From positions 1 to 46,794 of the forward strand of contig DASYRM010000105.1 of assembly GCA_036004405.1 (NCBI GenBank): a stretch of 46,794 nt of DNA. Reading direction: 5' to 3'. The notes below the pieces were generated by a model, which did not search any database, was not told where the DNA came from, and worked only from the letters and a program-made list of their open reading frames with translations. This document shows, piece by piece, positions 1-7,963 of this stretch (positions are counted from its first letter, which is position 1; each line of letters opens with the position of its first letter). The stretch is from DASYRM01 sp036004405. Lineage in GTDB: Bacteria; Acidobacteriota; Vicinamibacteria; Vicinamibacterales; UBA2999. A program made the position numbers and the translations under genes.

Positions 1-1
1 G

Positions 2-559
2 GCCACGAAGGGCGTGATGGTGCAGGTGCCCTATCGGACGCTCTATCAGATCGAAAACGTCGGCACCGAGCCGGCCCTGCGCTTCGAGGTGAACGTAACA
101 CGCGCGCGCAAGCTGTATCCGATGGACGAGACGCCGGCGCCGGTGGCCGGCTTCGAGTACTTCAAGACACGCGTCCAGGGCGGGAAGGGCGTGCTCGATC
201 CGCAGAACCGTCCGGTCGTGGACTTCAACAAGGTCGTGGCGGGGCAGGAGCGCGGCGGCGCGTTCGTGAACGACGATCGCAGCTTCGCCAACATCATCAT
301 GGGCAACTATCAGCGGCCGCAGCCGGGCAACAAGGGGCACTACCACGAGGAGGGCGGCGAGTTCTGGCTCGTGATGCTCGGGAAGATCCGCTACAACATC
401 GAGGGGCTGGAGCAGTTCGAGGCCGACGAAGGCGACGTGGTGTACGTGCCGCGCCAGACGTGGCACCTCGCGAGCTTCGGCGGCCAGGAAGGGCTGCGCT
501 CGTGCCGGCTGGCGATGAACGGCTTCCCGTACCAGGCGCACATGTTCGAGTCGGACTGA
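2..559 (+). CDS. Cupin-domain protein, 5'-truncated by the window edge
   Basis: The open frame continues in frame to the first base of the window, so the true start is outside. What is visible ends one cupin barrel (residues 1 to about 30, ending in a beta-rich VPYRTLYQIENVG stretch) and then contains a complete second cupin at about residues 85-175. That cupin has the metal-ligand pattern HYHEEGGEFWLVMLG followed by the closing motif GDVVYVPRQTWH. The protein therefore looks like a bicupin, as in the exported cupin proteins of Acidobacteria. The substrate cannot be told from sequence. It ends three bases before the convergent esterase gene, so the two share no operon. The cupin fold is sure; the function is unknown. 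Confidence 0.75.
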   Translation, partial: ATKGVMVQVPYRTLYQIENVGTEPALRFEVNVTRARKLYPMDETPAPVAGFEYFKTRVQGGKGVLDPQNRPVVDFNKVVAGQERGGAFVNDDRSFANIIMGNYQRPQPGNKGHYHEEGGEFWLVMLGKIRYNIEGLEQFEADEGDVVYVPRQTWHLASFGGQEGLRSCRLAMNGFPYQAHMFESD

Positions 560-562
560 TGT

Positions 563-1819
563 TCACCGGAACAGGCGTGGCGCGAACTCCTTGAAGGAGC
601 GGCGCCACGTCAGCCACTCGTGCGCCGTGCCCGGCGACTCGTAGTAGACGTTCTTGATTCCCGCCCGCGTGAGCTGCTCGCTGAAGTTCTTCGTGTTCGG
701 CCCCTCGGCCGATCCGATTCCCAGGAAGAGCAGCTTCACCTTCTTGTTGAAGCCGGCCGCGTCGGCAAAGACGCCGCCGTTCGAGGTCTTTGGATCGAAG
801 CCGGGGCCGCCGCCGCTGCTGCCGCTGAAACCGCCGATATAGGCGAACGCGTCGAGATGCGCGAGCGCGGTGACGAAGGTCTGCGCGCCGCCCATCGACA
901 GCCCGGCCATGGCCCGGTTCTCGCGTCCCGGCGCCACGCGGAAGCCGTGCTCCACCATCGGGATGAGGTCGCTCAGCATCATCTCGGTGAAGACCTCGCT
1001 GCCCAGCGGTCCGCGTCCGCCGCGGCCGGGGCCTCCCAGCGGGCCACCGCCGACGGCGCGTCCACCCGCACCGGCGGCTTGCGGCGGCTCCACCACCGTC
1101 TGCGTCAGCGTGCCGCGCGCGCCGTAGAGCGCGGCGCTTTCACCCGGCTTCACGGCATTGAGGTTGTCCATCACGACGATCATCGGCTTGGCCTGACCGG
1201 CGGCGATCAGGTTGTCCATGATCACGTCCACGCGCCCCTGCGCGTGCCAGCCATCCTCGTTCTCGCCCCACCCGTGCAGCAGATACAACACCGGATACTT
1301 CGCCCGGGCGTTGGTGTCGTAGTCTGGCGGGGTATAGATCAAGGCGCGCCGCCACTGCCCGGTGACCGTGGACCGGTACCAGCGCTGCTGCACCGTTCCT
1401 CTCGGCACCTCCTTCAAGCTGTAAAAGTCGGCGTCGGCAGCCGGTTCCGGCACCTCGATGGCGCTGTTGTCGTAGCCCGATCCGAAGAACGTCCGTGTCG
1501 CCGGATCCGCCACCACGGCCCCGTCGATCGCCAGCGTGTAGTAGTGGAAGCCGACCACCTGCGGCGTCGTCGTCACGTACCACAGCCCGTCGGGTCCCTT
1601 GCTCATGTCGAATCCCTGGCCGATCCGCACGCGCACCTTCTGCGCGTCCGGCGCCGCGACGCGAAACGTCACGCGGTGGTCGGGGAAGACGCACGGGTAG
1701 GGCGCGTTCGGGATGTTGAGCGCGTTCGGTCGGCATTCGGCCGGCGGCTGGCTCCAGGCGGTGCTGCTCAGGCAGACCGCTCCCACCACCATCGGCAGCA
1801 GCAACAGCGTCTTCATGGC
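563..1819 (-). CDS. Exported alpha/beta-hydrolase esterase with N-terminal E-set domain (feruloyl/acetyl-xylan esterase-like)
   Basis: This 418-residue protein begins with a Sec signal (about residues 1-22, ending AWSQ). An immunoglobulin-like E-set/CBM48-type domain follows at about 40-125, then a putative-esterase (PF00756-type) domain from about 145 to the end. The nucleophile is Ser307 in GLSMGG and the likely catalytic His is 399 in GTAHEW. A Gly/Arg-rich linker (about 246-272) interrupts the hydrolase domain. Enzymes with this architecture remove feruloyl or acetyl groups from arabinoxylan. Its place as last gene after a GH51 arabinofuranosidase supports a hemicellulose role, but the substrate is inferred. 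The frame stays open far upstream; the ATG at 1819 was chosen because it gives a proper signal peptide just after the GH51 stop. Confidence 0.85.
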   Translation of the reverse strand, partial: AMKTLLLLPMVVGAVCLSSTAWSQPPAECRPNALNIPNAPYPCVFPDHRVTFRVAAPDAQKVRVRIGQGFDMSKGPDGLWYVTTTPQVVGFHYYTLAIDGAVVADPATRTFFGSGYDNSAIEVPEPAADADFYSLKEVPRGTVQQRWYRSTVTGQWRRALIYTPPDYDTNARAKYPVLYLLHGWGENEDGWHAQGRVDVIMDNLIAAGQAKPMIVVMDNLNAVKPGESAALYGARGTLTQTVVEPPQAAGAGGRAVGGGPLGGPGRGGRGPLGSEVFTEMMLSDLIPMVEHGFRVAPGRENRAMAGLSMGGAQTFVTALAHLDAFAYIGGFSGSSGGGPGFDPKTSNGGVFADAAGFNKKVKLLFLGIGSAEGPNTKNFSEQLTRAGIKNVYYESPGTAHEWLTWRRSFKEFAPRLFR

Positions 1820-1878
1820 GTGGATGCTACTCGCGCAGCGGCCGCCACTCCGTCCAAAAACCGTCAAGGCCCCTCGGT

Positions 1879-3534
1879 TCACGAGGTGGCGGCGAGCTGC
1901 GCAACCGTGTACGACCGCGGCGGCAGCTTGAACGTCATCCGGGTGCCGGCGGCGGGCGCATCGAGCCGCTGCGGCGCCACCCGCCGCGGCTGTTCGAAGG
2001 TGTTGAACGCCTTGAGGTCGGTGCCGGTCAGCGTCTCGCAGGCGAGGACACGCGTCGGCGTCACGTCGCGCCACTCCAGTGCGACCTCCCGCTCGGCCTC
2101 GAGGTCCCGGTTCAGCATCAGCACGCACGCCTGTCCATTCTGGGAGTCGAGCGTCGCGATGACGTCCACGAACGGCACCTGGTCGTTGCGCGCGAAGTCG
2201 GCCTGGAGCCCCGCGGCCCGGATCGGATACGTCTCGGACTCGACCCGCAGGTCGAGCACGCGTCCGCGCGCATAGCGCAGCGCCCAGGCATAGGGGTAGT
2301 AGGTGCTCTGCCGCAGGACGGCCGTGTCGTTCGTGACCAGCGGCGCGATCACGTTCACGAGCTGGGCGAGGCAGCCAACCCTGACCCGCTCGGCGTTTCG
2401 CAGCAGCGTGTTGACGAAGCCGCCGACGAGCAGCGCGTCCTCGAGGTTGTAGACCTCCTCGAGCAGCTTCGGGGCGAACTGCCGGCGGCCATTGACGGCG
2501 TCGCCGCCGCGGGCGCGGTACCAGACGTTCCACTCGTCGAACGACAGCCAGATGCGCTTGCTGGACTTGCGAATCCCCTGTACGTAATCGCACACGGCGG
2601 CCACCTCGCGAATCTGGCGGTCCATGTCCAGGTTCATGGCGAGATACCGCGCGCTGCTGTTGCCGGTGAGCGGGGGCGTGTTGCCGTAGTAGGCGTGCAG
2701 CGAGATACCGTCCACCTGGTCGAAGCACTCTTCGAGCACTTCGCGATCCCAGATCAGGTACTGCGGCATCCCCGTGCCGCTCGATCCGCACGCAATCAGC
2801 TGCAGTCCGCGGTCGACCACCCGCATCTGCTGCGCCGCGTCCCGTGCCTTGCGCCCGTACTCCCGCGCCTGCATCTGGCCGATCTGCCAGGGGCCGTCCA
2901 TCTCGTTGCCCAGGCACCAGTAGCGCACGTTGTGCGGCTTCTCGTAGCCGTGGGACCGCCGCAGGTCGCTCCACTTCGTGCCGCGTTCGAGGTTGCAGTA
3001 CTCGGTGTAGGCCACCGCCATCTCGGCGCTGCCGGTGCCGAAGTTCATGCCGAGCAGCGGTTCGGCGCCGACGAGGCGGCACCACTCGACGAACTCGTTG
3101 GTGCCGAACTGGTTCGACTCCATCGAGTTCCAGGCGCGCTCGAGCACGGTCGGGCGCTGGGCCTTGGGGCCCACACCGTCCAGCCAGTTGTAGCCGGAGA
3201 CGAAGTTGCCGCCGGGGTAGCGGATGACGGGCACCCCCATCTCCTTGACCTCGCGCACGACGTCGCTCCGAAACCCCTTGGCGTCGGCCAGGGGCGAGCC
3301 AGGCTGGTAGACCCCGGTGTAGACGGCTCTCCCGAGGTGCTCGAGGAACGCGCCGAGCACCGCGCGGTCGAAATCGGCGCGCACGCGCGGCTGCTGGATG
3401 AGCGCGCGGGCCGGACCGCGCGCGCCCTGCGCGTAGCCGATGGCGTCCAGCCACGATGCGCCGGCCAGCGCGGCGCCCGCCTTGCCGAGGCCGGCAAGGA
3501 AATGACGGCGGCTCGAGAGAAGCGTGGTGTCCAT
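1879..3534 (-). CDS. abfA: GH51 alpha-L-arabinofuranosidase, Tat-exported
   Basis: The 551-residue product removes terminal alpha-L-arabinofuranosyl units from arabinan or arabinoxylan (EC 3.2.1.55). The acid/base Glu211 lies in CLGNEMDGPW and the nucleophile Glu334 in LSFDEWNVWY, both classic GH51 signatures, within a TIM barrel (about 90-380) followed by the usual beta-sandwich. The N-terminus SSRRHFLAGLG plus a hydrophobic run is a twin-arginine signal, so the enzyme acts in the periplasm or outside. Its ATG follows the stop codon of the sugar-binding lipoprotein directly (TAG then ATG), which indicates co-transcription with a sugar importer. Family assignment is firm; exact linkage preference is not visible. 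Confidence 0.95.
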   Translation of the reverse strand: MDTTLLSSRRHFLAGLGKAGAALAGASWLDAIGYAQGARGPARALIQQPRVRADFDRAVLGAFLEHLGRAVYTGVYQPGSPLADAKGFRSDVVREVKEMGVPVIRYPGGNFVSGYNWLDGVGPKAQRPTVLERAWNSMESNQFGTNEFVEWCRLVGAEPLLGMNFGTGSAEMAVAYTEYCNLERGTKWSDLRRSHGYEKPHNVRYWCLGNEMDGPWQIGQMQAREYGRKARDAAQQMRVVDRGLQLIACGSSGTGMPQYLIWDREVLEECFDQVDGISLHAYYGNTPPLTGNSSARYLAMNLDMDRQIREVAAVCDYVQGIRKSSKRIWLSFDEWNVWYRARGGDAVNGRRQFAPKLLEEVYNLEDALLVGGFVNTLLRNAERVRVGCLAQLVNVIAPLVTNDTAVLRQSTYYPYAWALRYARGRVLDLRVESETYPIRAAGLQADFARNDQVPFVDVIATLDSQNGQACVLMLNRDLEAEREVALEWRDVTPTRVLACETLTGTDLKAFNTFEQPRRVAPQRLDAPAAGTRMTFKLPPRSYTVAQLAATS

Positions 3535-4512
3535 CTATCGCCCCCTGAGGGTGTTGATGCGCTGCGTGAACTCGTCCACGTTGGCGCGGTTCACGATCAG
3601 CGTCGGCACGATGATCTGTTTCGTCGCGGGGATGAACGAGCGGTCGCCGCGGACGGCCTGTGCCATCCGTGTGATGGCCTGATATCCGAACTCGTACGGC
3701 TGTTGCACGACCGTGGCGTGAATGTCGCCGGCCTTGATGCCGGCGAGCGTCTCGTCGGCCTCGTCGAACGCGACGATCCGGACGCGGCCCTTCTTGCCGG
3801 CCTCGCGCACGGCATTGAGGATCGCGGGCCCGTTGTAGCTCCAGAGGCCGACGAGCGCCTTGATGTCGGGATACCGCACCAGCGTGTCGGCCGCGTTCGC
3901 CTTGGCGCGCACGTCGTCGGCGTCGTCGGTGCGCACGTCGATGATGCGGACGTTCGAGCCGGCGAGCGCCTCCTTGATGCCCTGCACGCGCTCCTGCGCG
4001 TTGCGGGCATCGAGCCGGCCGACGAACAGCATGATGGCGCCACCCTCGGGGAGCGCCTCGCGAATCAGCTGACCCGCCTGACGCCCGGCCGCCAGGTTGT
4101 CGGTGCCGATGTAGCAGGTCCGCGCCGACTGCGGCGCATCGCTGTCCTGGGTGAAGACCAGCGCCTGCTTCGCGGCGGCGTCGATCATCGCGGTCTGGTT
4201 CTGCGGATCGACGGGAGAGATGGCAATCGCGTCCACGCCCTTGGTCAACAGGTCGTCCACCACGCGCTGCTGTTCGGCGGCGGTGCCGTCCGCGGTGAGC
4301 CTGAACTCCGTCTGCACGTCTGCCAGCTCCTGGTCTGCGCGCTCGACGCCGCGGCGCGCAATCGTCCAGAAATCAGCGGAGTTGTTGGTCACGAACGCCA
4401 GCTTCAGCGTCCTGGCTCCACCAGGCGCGCCGGCCTCGCGGGGCTGGCACCCCGCCACCGCGCCGGCGATACAGACCAGACAGGTGATCAGCTTGACGAC
4501 GCGTCGCTGCAT
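3535..4512 (-). CDS. Sugar ABC transporter substrate-binding lipoprotein (RbsB/peripla_BP_4 family)
   Basis: This 325-residue protein is a periplasmic-binding-protein type I receptor for a pentose or hexose. It starts with a lipoprotein signal: MQRRVVKLITC, a hydrophobic stretch, and a lipobox ending AVAG before Cys22. The family's core blocks are visible: KLAFVTNNSADFWTIARRG, GVDAIAISPVDP, YIGTDNLAAGRQAG, and VGLWSYNGPAILNA near the hinge. The ATG at 4512 was preferred over an upstream in-frame ATG because of the signal and a GAGGAG ribosome binding site seven bases upstream. The matching ATPase and permease lie on the opposite strand at 7963-10443. Clustering with GH51 and the kinase suggests L-arabinose, but galactose, xylose or ribose cannot be excluded. 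Confidence 0.9.
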   Translation of the reverse strand: MQRRVVKLITCLVCIAGAVAGCQPREAGAPGGARTLKLAFVTNNSADFWTIARRGVERADQELADVQTEFRLTADGTAAEQQRVVDDLLTKGVDAIAISPVDPQNQTAMIDAAAKQALVFTQDSDAPQSARTCYIGTDNLAAGRQAGQLIREALPEGGAIMLFVGRLDARNAQERVQGIKEALAGSNVRIIDVRTDDADDVRAKANAADTLVRYPDIKALVGLWSYNGPAILNAVREAGKKGRVRIVAFDEADETLAGIKAGDIHATVVQQPYEFGYQAITRMAQAVRGDRSFIPATKQIIVPTLIVNRANVDEFTQRINTLRGR

Positions 4513-4528
4513 TGTTTTCTGCTCCTCA

Positions 4529-5887
4529 TCACAGGATGATCGATCGGGTCGCGAACGCCGCGACCCCTGGCGACGATCCGGCGAAGACCTGCGCCCGGTA
4601 TCCCGTCTGCCGTTCGTAGGCGTCCGCGACCCGTGCGATCGCCGGCGCGGCATCGCGCCGCCCGATCACGGCCACCGTCCCGCCGCTGCCGCCGCCGGTA
4701 ATCCGCGCGCCATAGAGGCCGGCGGCGGGGCCTTCGGCGCGCACCAGTGCCACCAGACGGTCGGTTCCCTCCGACCCGAGACTGCAGCGGCCGTAGCTGG
4801 CGTGCGATTCGTACATCAGCTCCCCGAGCCGGCAGCGGCGCGCCTCGCCGGCAGGTGCCAGCAGCAGCTCGCGAAACGCTTCGACGCGCCATCGCTCGTA
4901 CACGGGATGTGACGCCGGCGCGCGGACGCGGTACCGCCGGCCAGACGCTACCGACGTCACGTGGTCGGCCGTTCCACCGAAGCGGCTGAGGAAGTCGTCG
5001 CCCGCCATCTCTTCCGGCAGATGCCGTACGAGCTCCCGTTCGAACTGCTCGAGCGGCAGGTTCGCCAGATGGTTTCCCGGCACCGAGACGTGCTCGCCCA
5101 GGATTCGCAGCCCCATGAAGGCGCCGGTGCGGACCGCGCCGTAGTCCGATCCGCCTACCGCGTGACGCTCGCCAGAATCGAGTCCCCACAGTTCGACGTC
5201 GTCGGGGACGGGGACCGGCGGGTGCAGTTCCGCTGGTTGACAGAGGAGCGCGAGCAGAGCCTGCGGCTCGCCGAACACGCAGGTCATCTGGTCCATGACG
5301 CCGCAGGGCGCGCCGGCGACGAGATTCTCGGCCGTCTGGCACAGGATCGCGAGATCGCGCGGCTCGATCGGCATCGCGAACGCCGCCGCGACGGCCGACA
5401 TGCTGGCCGTCTCCACGGCGGCCGACGAGCTCACGCCCTTCCCTTCCGGCACCTGTGAGGCGACGACGATCCGTACACCCGACGTCAGCGGCAAGCCCCG
5501 CTCGCGCGCCAAGACGAACACCGTGCCGGCGATGTACGCCGCCCAGCGATGCGGACCTTCCGCGAACATCCGGCGGGTCTCGCCGTAGCTTGCGGCGACG
5601 CCGCCCGGCGCCAGCGTCTCCAGCGGGATCGTGCAGGGTGGGCGGCCGAGACTGACGATGTCGAGGACCGGTCGATCGAGGCGTTGCGCGCCGGCCCACG
5701 TCGCCTGGGCGATCGGCCGCTCGAGCACGAGCGATCCCGAGTAATCGGCGATGCCGCCCATGACGTCGAGCCGCCCCGGGGCGCGCGCCACCGCCACCGC
5801 GGTCCCGGGCTCGAAGAGCCGACGCTCCCGCAGCGTGTCGGCGAACGTCGCCAGCTCGGCCCCGATGCGATCGACGGTCGTCCCCAT
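4529..5887 (-). CDS. GHMP sugar kinase resembling the kinase domain of plant L-arabinokinase (galactokinase family)
   Basis: The 452-residue protein phosphorylates a sugar at C1 using ATP. GHMP motifs are all present: motif 1 GRLDVMGGIADYSG (residues 39-52), motif 2 PEGKGVSSSAAVE (147-159), the catalytic Asp199 in CGVMDQM, and motif 3 ITGGGSGGTV near the C-terminus. Galactokinases carry GRVNLIGEHTDY at motif 1, where Glu and His contact galactose; here they are Gly and Ile. From memory, the plant ARA1 kinase domain has nearly the same motif 1, the same GAPCGVMDQM block and the same HPVYE/TGGGSGGT layout. L-arabinose-1-kinase activity is therefore my first choice, with galactokinase or galacturonokinase as alternatives. 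It follows the IMPase gene by 11 bases. The ATG at 5887 follows a GTG directly; the Shine-Dalgarno signal is poor. Confidence 0.88.
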   Translation of the reverse strand: MGTTVDRIGAELATFADTLRERRLFEPGTAVAVARAPGRLDVMGGIADYSGSLVLERPIAQATWAGAQRLDRPVLDIVSLGRPPCTIPLETLAPGGVAASYGETRRMFAEGPHRWAAYIAGTVFVLARERGLPLTSGVRIVVASQVPEGKGVSSSAAVETASMSAVAAAFAMPIEPRDLAILCQTAENLVAGAPCGVMDQMTCVFGEPQALLALLCQPAELHPPVPVPDDVELWGLDSGERHAVGGSDYGAVRTGAFMGLRILGEHVSVPGNHLANLPLEQFERELVRHLPEEMAGDDFLSRFGGTADHVTSVASGRRYRVRAPASHPVYERWRVEAFRELLLAPAGEARRCRLGELMYESHASYGRCSLGSEGTDRLVALVRAEGPAAGLYGARITGGGSGGTVAVIGRRDAAPAIARVADAYERQTGYRAQVFAGSSPGVAAFATRSIIL

Positions 5888-5898
5888 CACCGATGGCT

Positions 5899-6927
5899 TC
5901 ACGCGGAACGGCCTTCCGGCCGGTCCCATCCGCGCTCCCGAAGCGCTTCCTGCAGCCGCGGCTCGATCTGCGCGCGAATGTGGTGGTTCGCGTACCCCGC
6001 CCACGCGACCTCGGCTTCGACGTCGAGCGGCGCGTCGAGCGGCCGTCCCCCGGGATCCGTCACGATCACGCCGCTCTCCTCCGCGATGAGCGCGCAACAG
6101 ATGTCGTAGGGATGGCAGGCGAGAGCCGGCGGCAGCCCGCGGCTCGACAAGACGGGCCGCAGCAGTGGGCGGAGATCGGCGATGAAGCGGTCGTGGCCGG
6201 CCATCAGCTCGTACAGCTGGCCGCCGGTCGACGCGTACTGATCCTCGAAGCAGTGGGCCTTCCCGCTGGCATGCGGCCCCAAGGCGCTGCGGACGATGGC
6301 CTCGTCGATCGCTGCCAGCTCGTCTCGAGCGCCGGGAAAGAAGCGGGCGATCGTCGCATAGCCATGGGCGATGCTGGTCGCCGAGGACGGTCTCAGCCGG
6401 AGCGGGGCGTAGGTGCCGGTCAGCCGGTTGTAACGCCGCGCCTGCGCCCCGCTGCCGCGCAGCGCCCAGAGCTGGTCGGACAGGTGCTGCTTGACGAGCG
6501 GGATTTCGGTCTGCACGGCCAGCTCGATGTCGCGCAACGACGTGCCCGGCCCGCGAGCGGGGGCCACGGCGGTCAGAATCCAGGCGCTGCGCTTTTGATA
6601 CATCAAGCCGCGCGTGCCGTCGATCGGGTCGACGACGATCCAGCACTCGGCCGAACCCTCGTCGATGCCGCCGGGGTAGCCGCGGCGTCCGCCCGGCAGC
6701 CCCTCGGCCACCATGACGAACGACCGATCGCGGGCGAGCGCCTCGGCGAACCGCGTGACGATCGACTCGGCGATCACGTCGATCGCGTAGATGGTGTCAC
6801 CCTCGCCGTCGCGGTCAACCGACGCCATCGCTTCGAGGCCGCGCCGCTCGGTCGCGGCTAGGATCTCGTCGCGCACCTCGGCGTGCAGCGCCAGGATCGG
6901 CTCCAACAGGGGCTGCAGGTCAGGCAT
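5899..6927 (-). CDS. Inositol-monophosphatase-family phosphatase
   Basis: The 342-residue product belongs to the Mg-dependent, Li-sensitive IMPase/FBPase superfamily, which removes phosphate from inositol phosphates, sugar phosphates or PAP. The metal-binding block WIVVDPIDGTRG (Asp100, Asp103) is intact, an upstream VAEG (Glu75) supplies another ligand, and the C-terminal block CHPYDICCALIAEESGV (Asp275) replaces the usual WDxAA form. It is longer than bacterial SuhB (about 267). It overlaps the galT-like stop by eight bases and precedes the sugar kinase, so it is part of one operon. A sugar-1-phosphate phosphatase role is possible from context, but this is inference; the fold and chemistry are secure. 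Confidence 0.85.
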   Translation of the reverse strand: MPDLQPLLEPILALHAEVRDEILAATERRGLEAMASVDRDGEGDTIYAIDVIAESIVTRFAEALARDRSFVMVAEGLPGGRRGYPGGIDEGSAECWIVVDPIDGTRGLMYQKRSAWILTAVAPARGPGTSLRDIELAVQTEIPLVKQHLSDQLWALRGSGAQARRYNRLTGTYAPLRLRPSSATSIAHGYATIARFFPGARDELAAIDEAIVRSALGPHASGKAHCFEDQYASTGGQLYELMAGHDRFIADLRPLLRPVLSSRGLPPALACHPYDICCALIAEESGVIVTDPGGRPLDAPLDVEAEVAWAGYANHHIRAQIEPRLQEALRERGWDRPEGRSA

Positions 6928-7963
6928 GGCGGTAATGCACGTCCGGTACCGCGAGCAGCTCGGCGGCCTTGGCCTCGGGCCGGGTGTCGCTCAGAAAGTT
7001 GCCGCCGCCCACTTCCGGACCGGCGAGGTACTTCAGCAAGTGCGGTTTGCGCAGCGGCGGATGGCATTGGATGTGGAAGTGGAAGCCGCTGTAGTCGCCG
7101 CCGTCGGTCGGGGCCTGGTGGAGCGTCAAGACATACGGAAACGACATCTGCCACAGATTGTCGTAGCGCACCAGCAGCGACTTGAGCGCCACCGCGAGCT
7201 CATGGCGCTCCTGTGCCGACATGGTGGCGAGGCTGGCGTGCGTCTCCCGGGGCGCGACGTAGCACTCGTAGGCGTAGCGGGCAAAGTAGGGCAGGAACGC
7301 CACCGCGGACGAGTTCTGGAACAGCACCCGGCGACCATCCTCCAGCTCGGTCCGCAGGATGTCCTGGAAGAGCGCGCGCCGATGCTCCTGGTAGTAGCGC
7401 CGGCTGGCGGCGGCTTCCGTCTCGATCGTCTTGAACACGAAGTTGGTGGCGTAGATCTGCCCGTGCGCGTGCGGGTTCGACATCCCGACCACTTCGCCCT
7501 TGTTCTCGAAGGTGAGCACATGGTGGATCTCGGGCCGCGCGCCGAGCTCGAGATACTGGTCGCGCCAGGTGCCGAACAGCGTGGCGATATCATCGACGGC
7601 CAGCTCCGCCAGCGTGACGTTGTGTTTCGGCGTATAGCACACCACGCGCGCGATGCCGGTGGCCGGCGCGTTCCGATAGATGCCGGGCGGCGCCGCCAGC
7701 TCCCGGGGCGCATCGAGGCCGACGCAGGGATGATCGTTGTCGAAGACGAACACCGACTGATAATCCGGATTGCGCGCGCCGCTCACGCGCAGGTTGCCGG
7801 GGCAGAAATAGCAGTCTTCGACGTATGCTGGCGGCGGCGTGTCGGAGGTGACGGCCTCTTCCCCTTGCCACGGACGATTCTGGCGATGGGCGGCCATGAT
7901 CACCCACTCTTCGCGAAGCGGGTGCCACCGCTGTTCCCACGCGACCGGATCGGAGCTCACCAT
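6920..7963 (-). CDS. galT: Galactose-1-phosphate uridylyltransferase-like protein
   Basis: The 347-residue protein transfers UMP between UDP-glucose and a sugar 1-phosphate in the Leloir pathway. Zinc-binding candidates are Cys51 and Cys54 in CYFC and the His in TPKHN (about 114). The active-site block is SNPHAHGQIY, where His165 and His167 flank Ala166; the family standard is His-Pro-His. The C-terminal HFHIQCHPPLR block is also present. Next to an arabinokinase-like gene, the partner could be arabinose-1-phosphate instead of galactose-1-phosphate. This is the first gene of the minus-strand operon; its ATG shares one base with the TTG start of the divergent ABC ATPase, so its promoter must lie inside that gene or the true start is further in. 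Confidence 0.9.
   Translation of the reverse strand: MVSSDPVAWEQRWHPLREEWVIMAAHRQNRPWQGEEAVTSDTPPPAYVEDCYFCPGNLRVSGARNPDYQSVFVFDNDHPCVGLDAPRELAAPPGIYRNAPATGIARVVCYTPKHNVTLAELAVDDIATLFGTWRDQYLELGARPEIHHVLTFENKGEVVGMSNPHAHGQIYATNFVFKTIETEAAASRRYYQEHRRALFQDILRTELEDGRRVLFQNSSAVAFLPYFARYAYECYVAPRETHASLATMSAQERHELAVALKSLLVRYDNLWQMSFPYVLTLHQAPTDGGDYSGFHFHIQCHPPLRKPHLLKYLAGPEVGGGNFLSDTRPEAKAAELLAVPDVHYRHA

Noticed and set aside
1820..3454. Long upstream extension of the esterase (963 residues in total)
   Set aside because: It runs antiparallel to no real domain and is the GH51 gene in another frame; a signal peptide starts at 1819.
4529..5887. Plain galactokinase annotation
   Set aside because: Motif 1 lacks the Glu-His pair that contacts galactose and the overall text is closer to plant arabinokinase; the label would mislead.
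5888..6646. N-terminal extension that would make the sugar kinase 705 residues long
   Set aside because: The extension is the IMPase gene read in the wrong frame; the kinase starts naturally at 5887.
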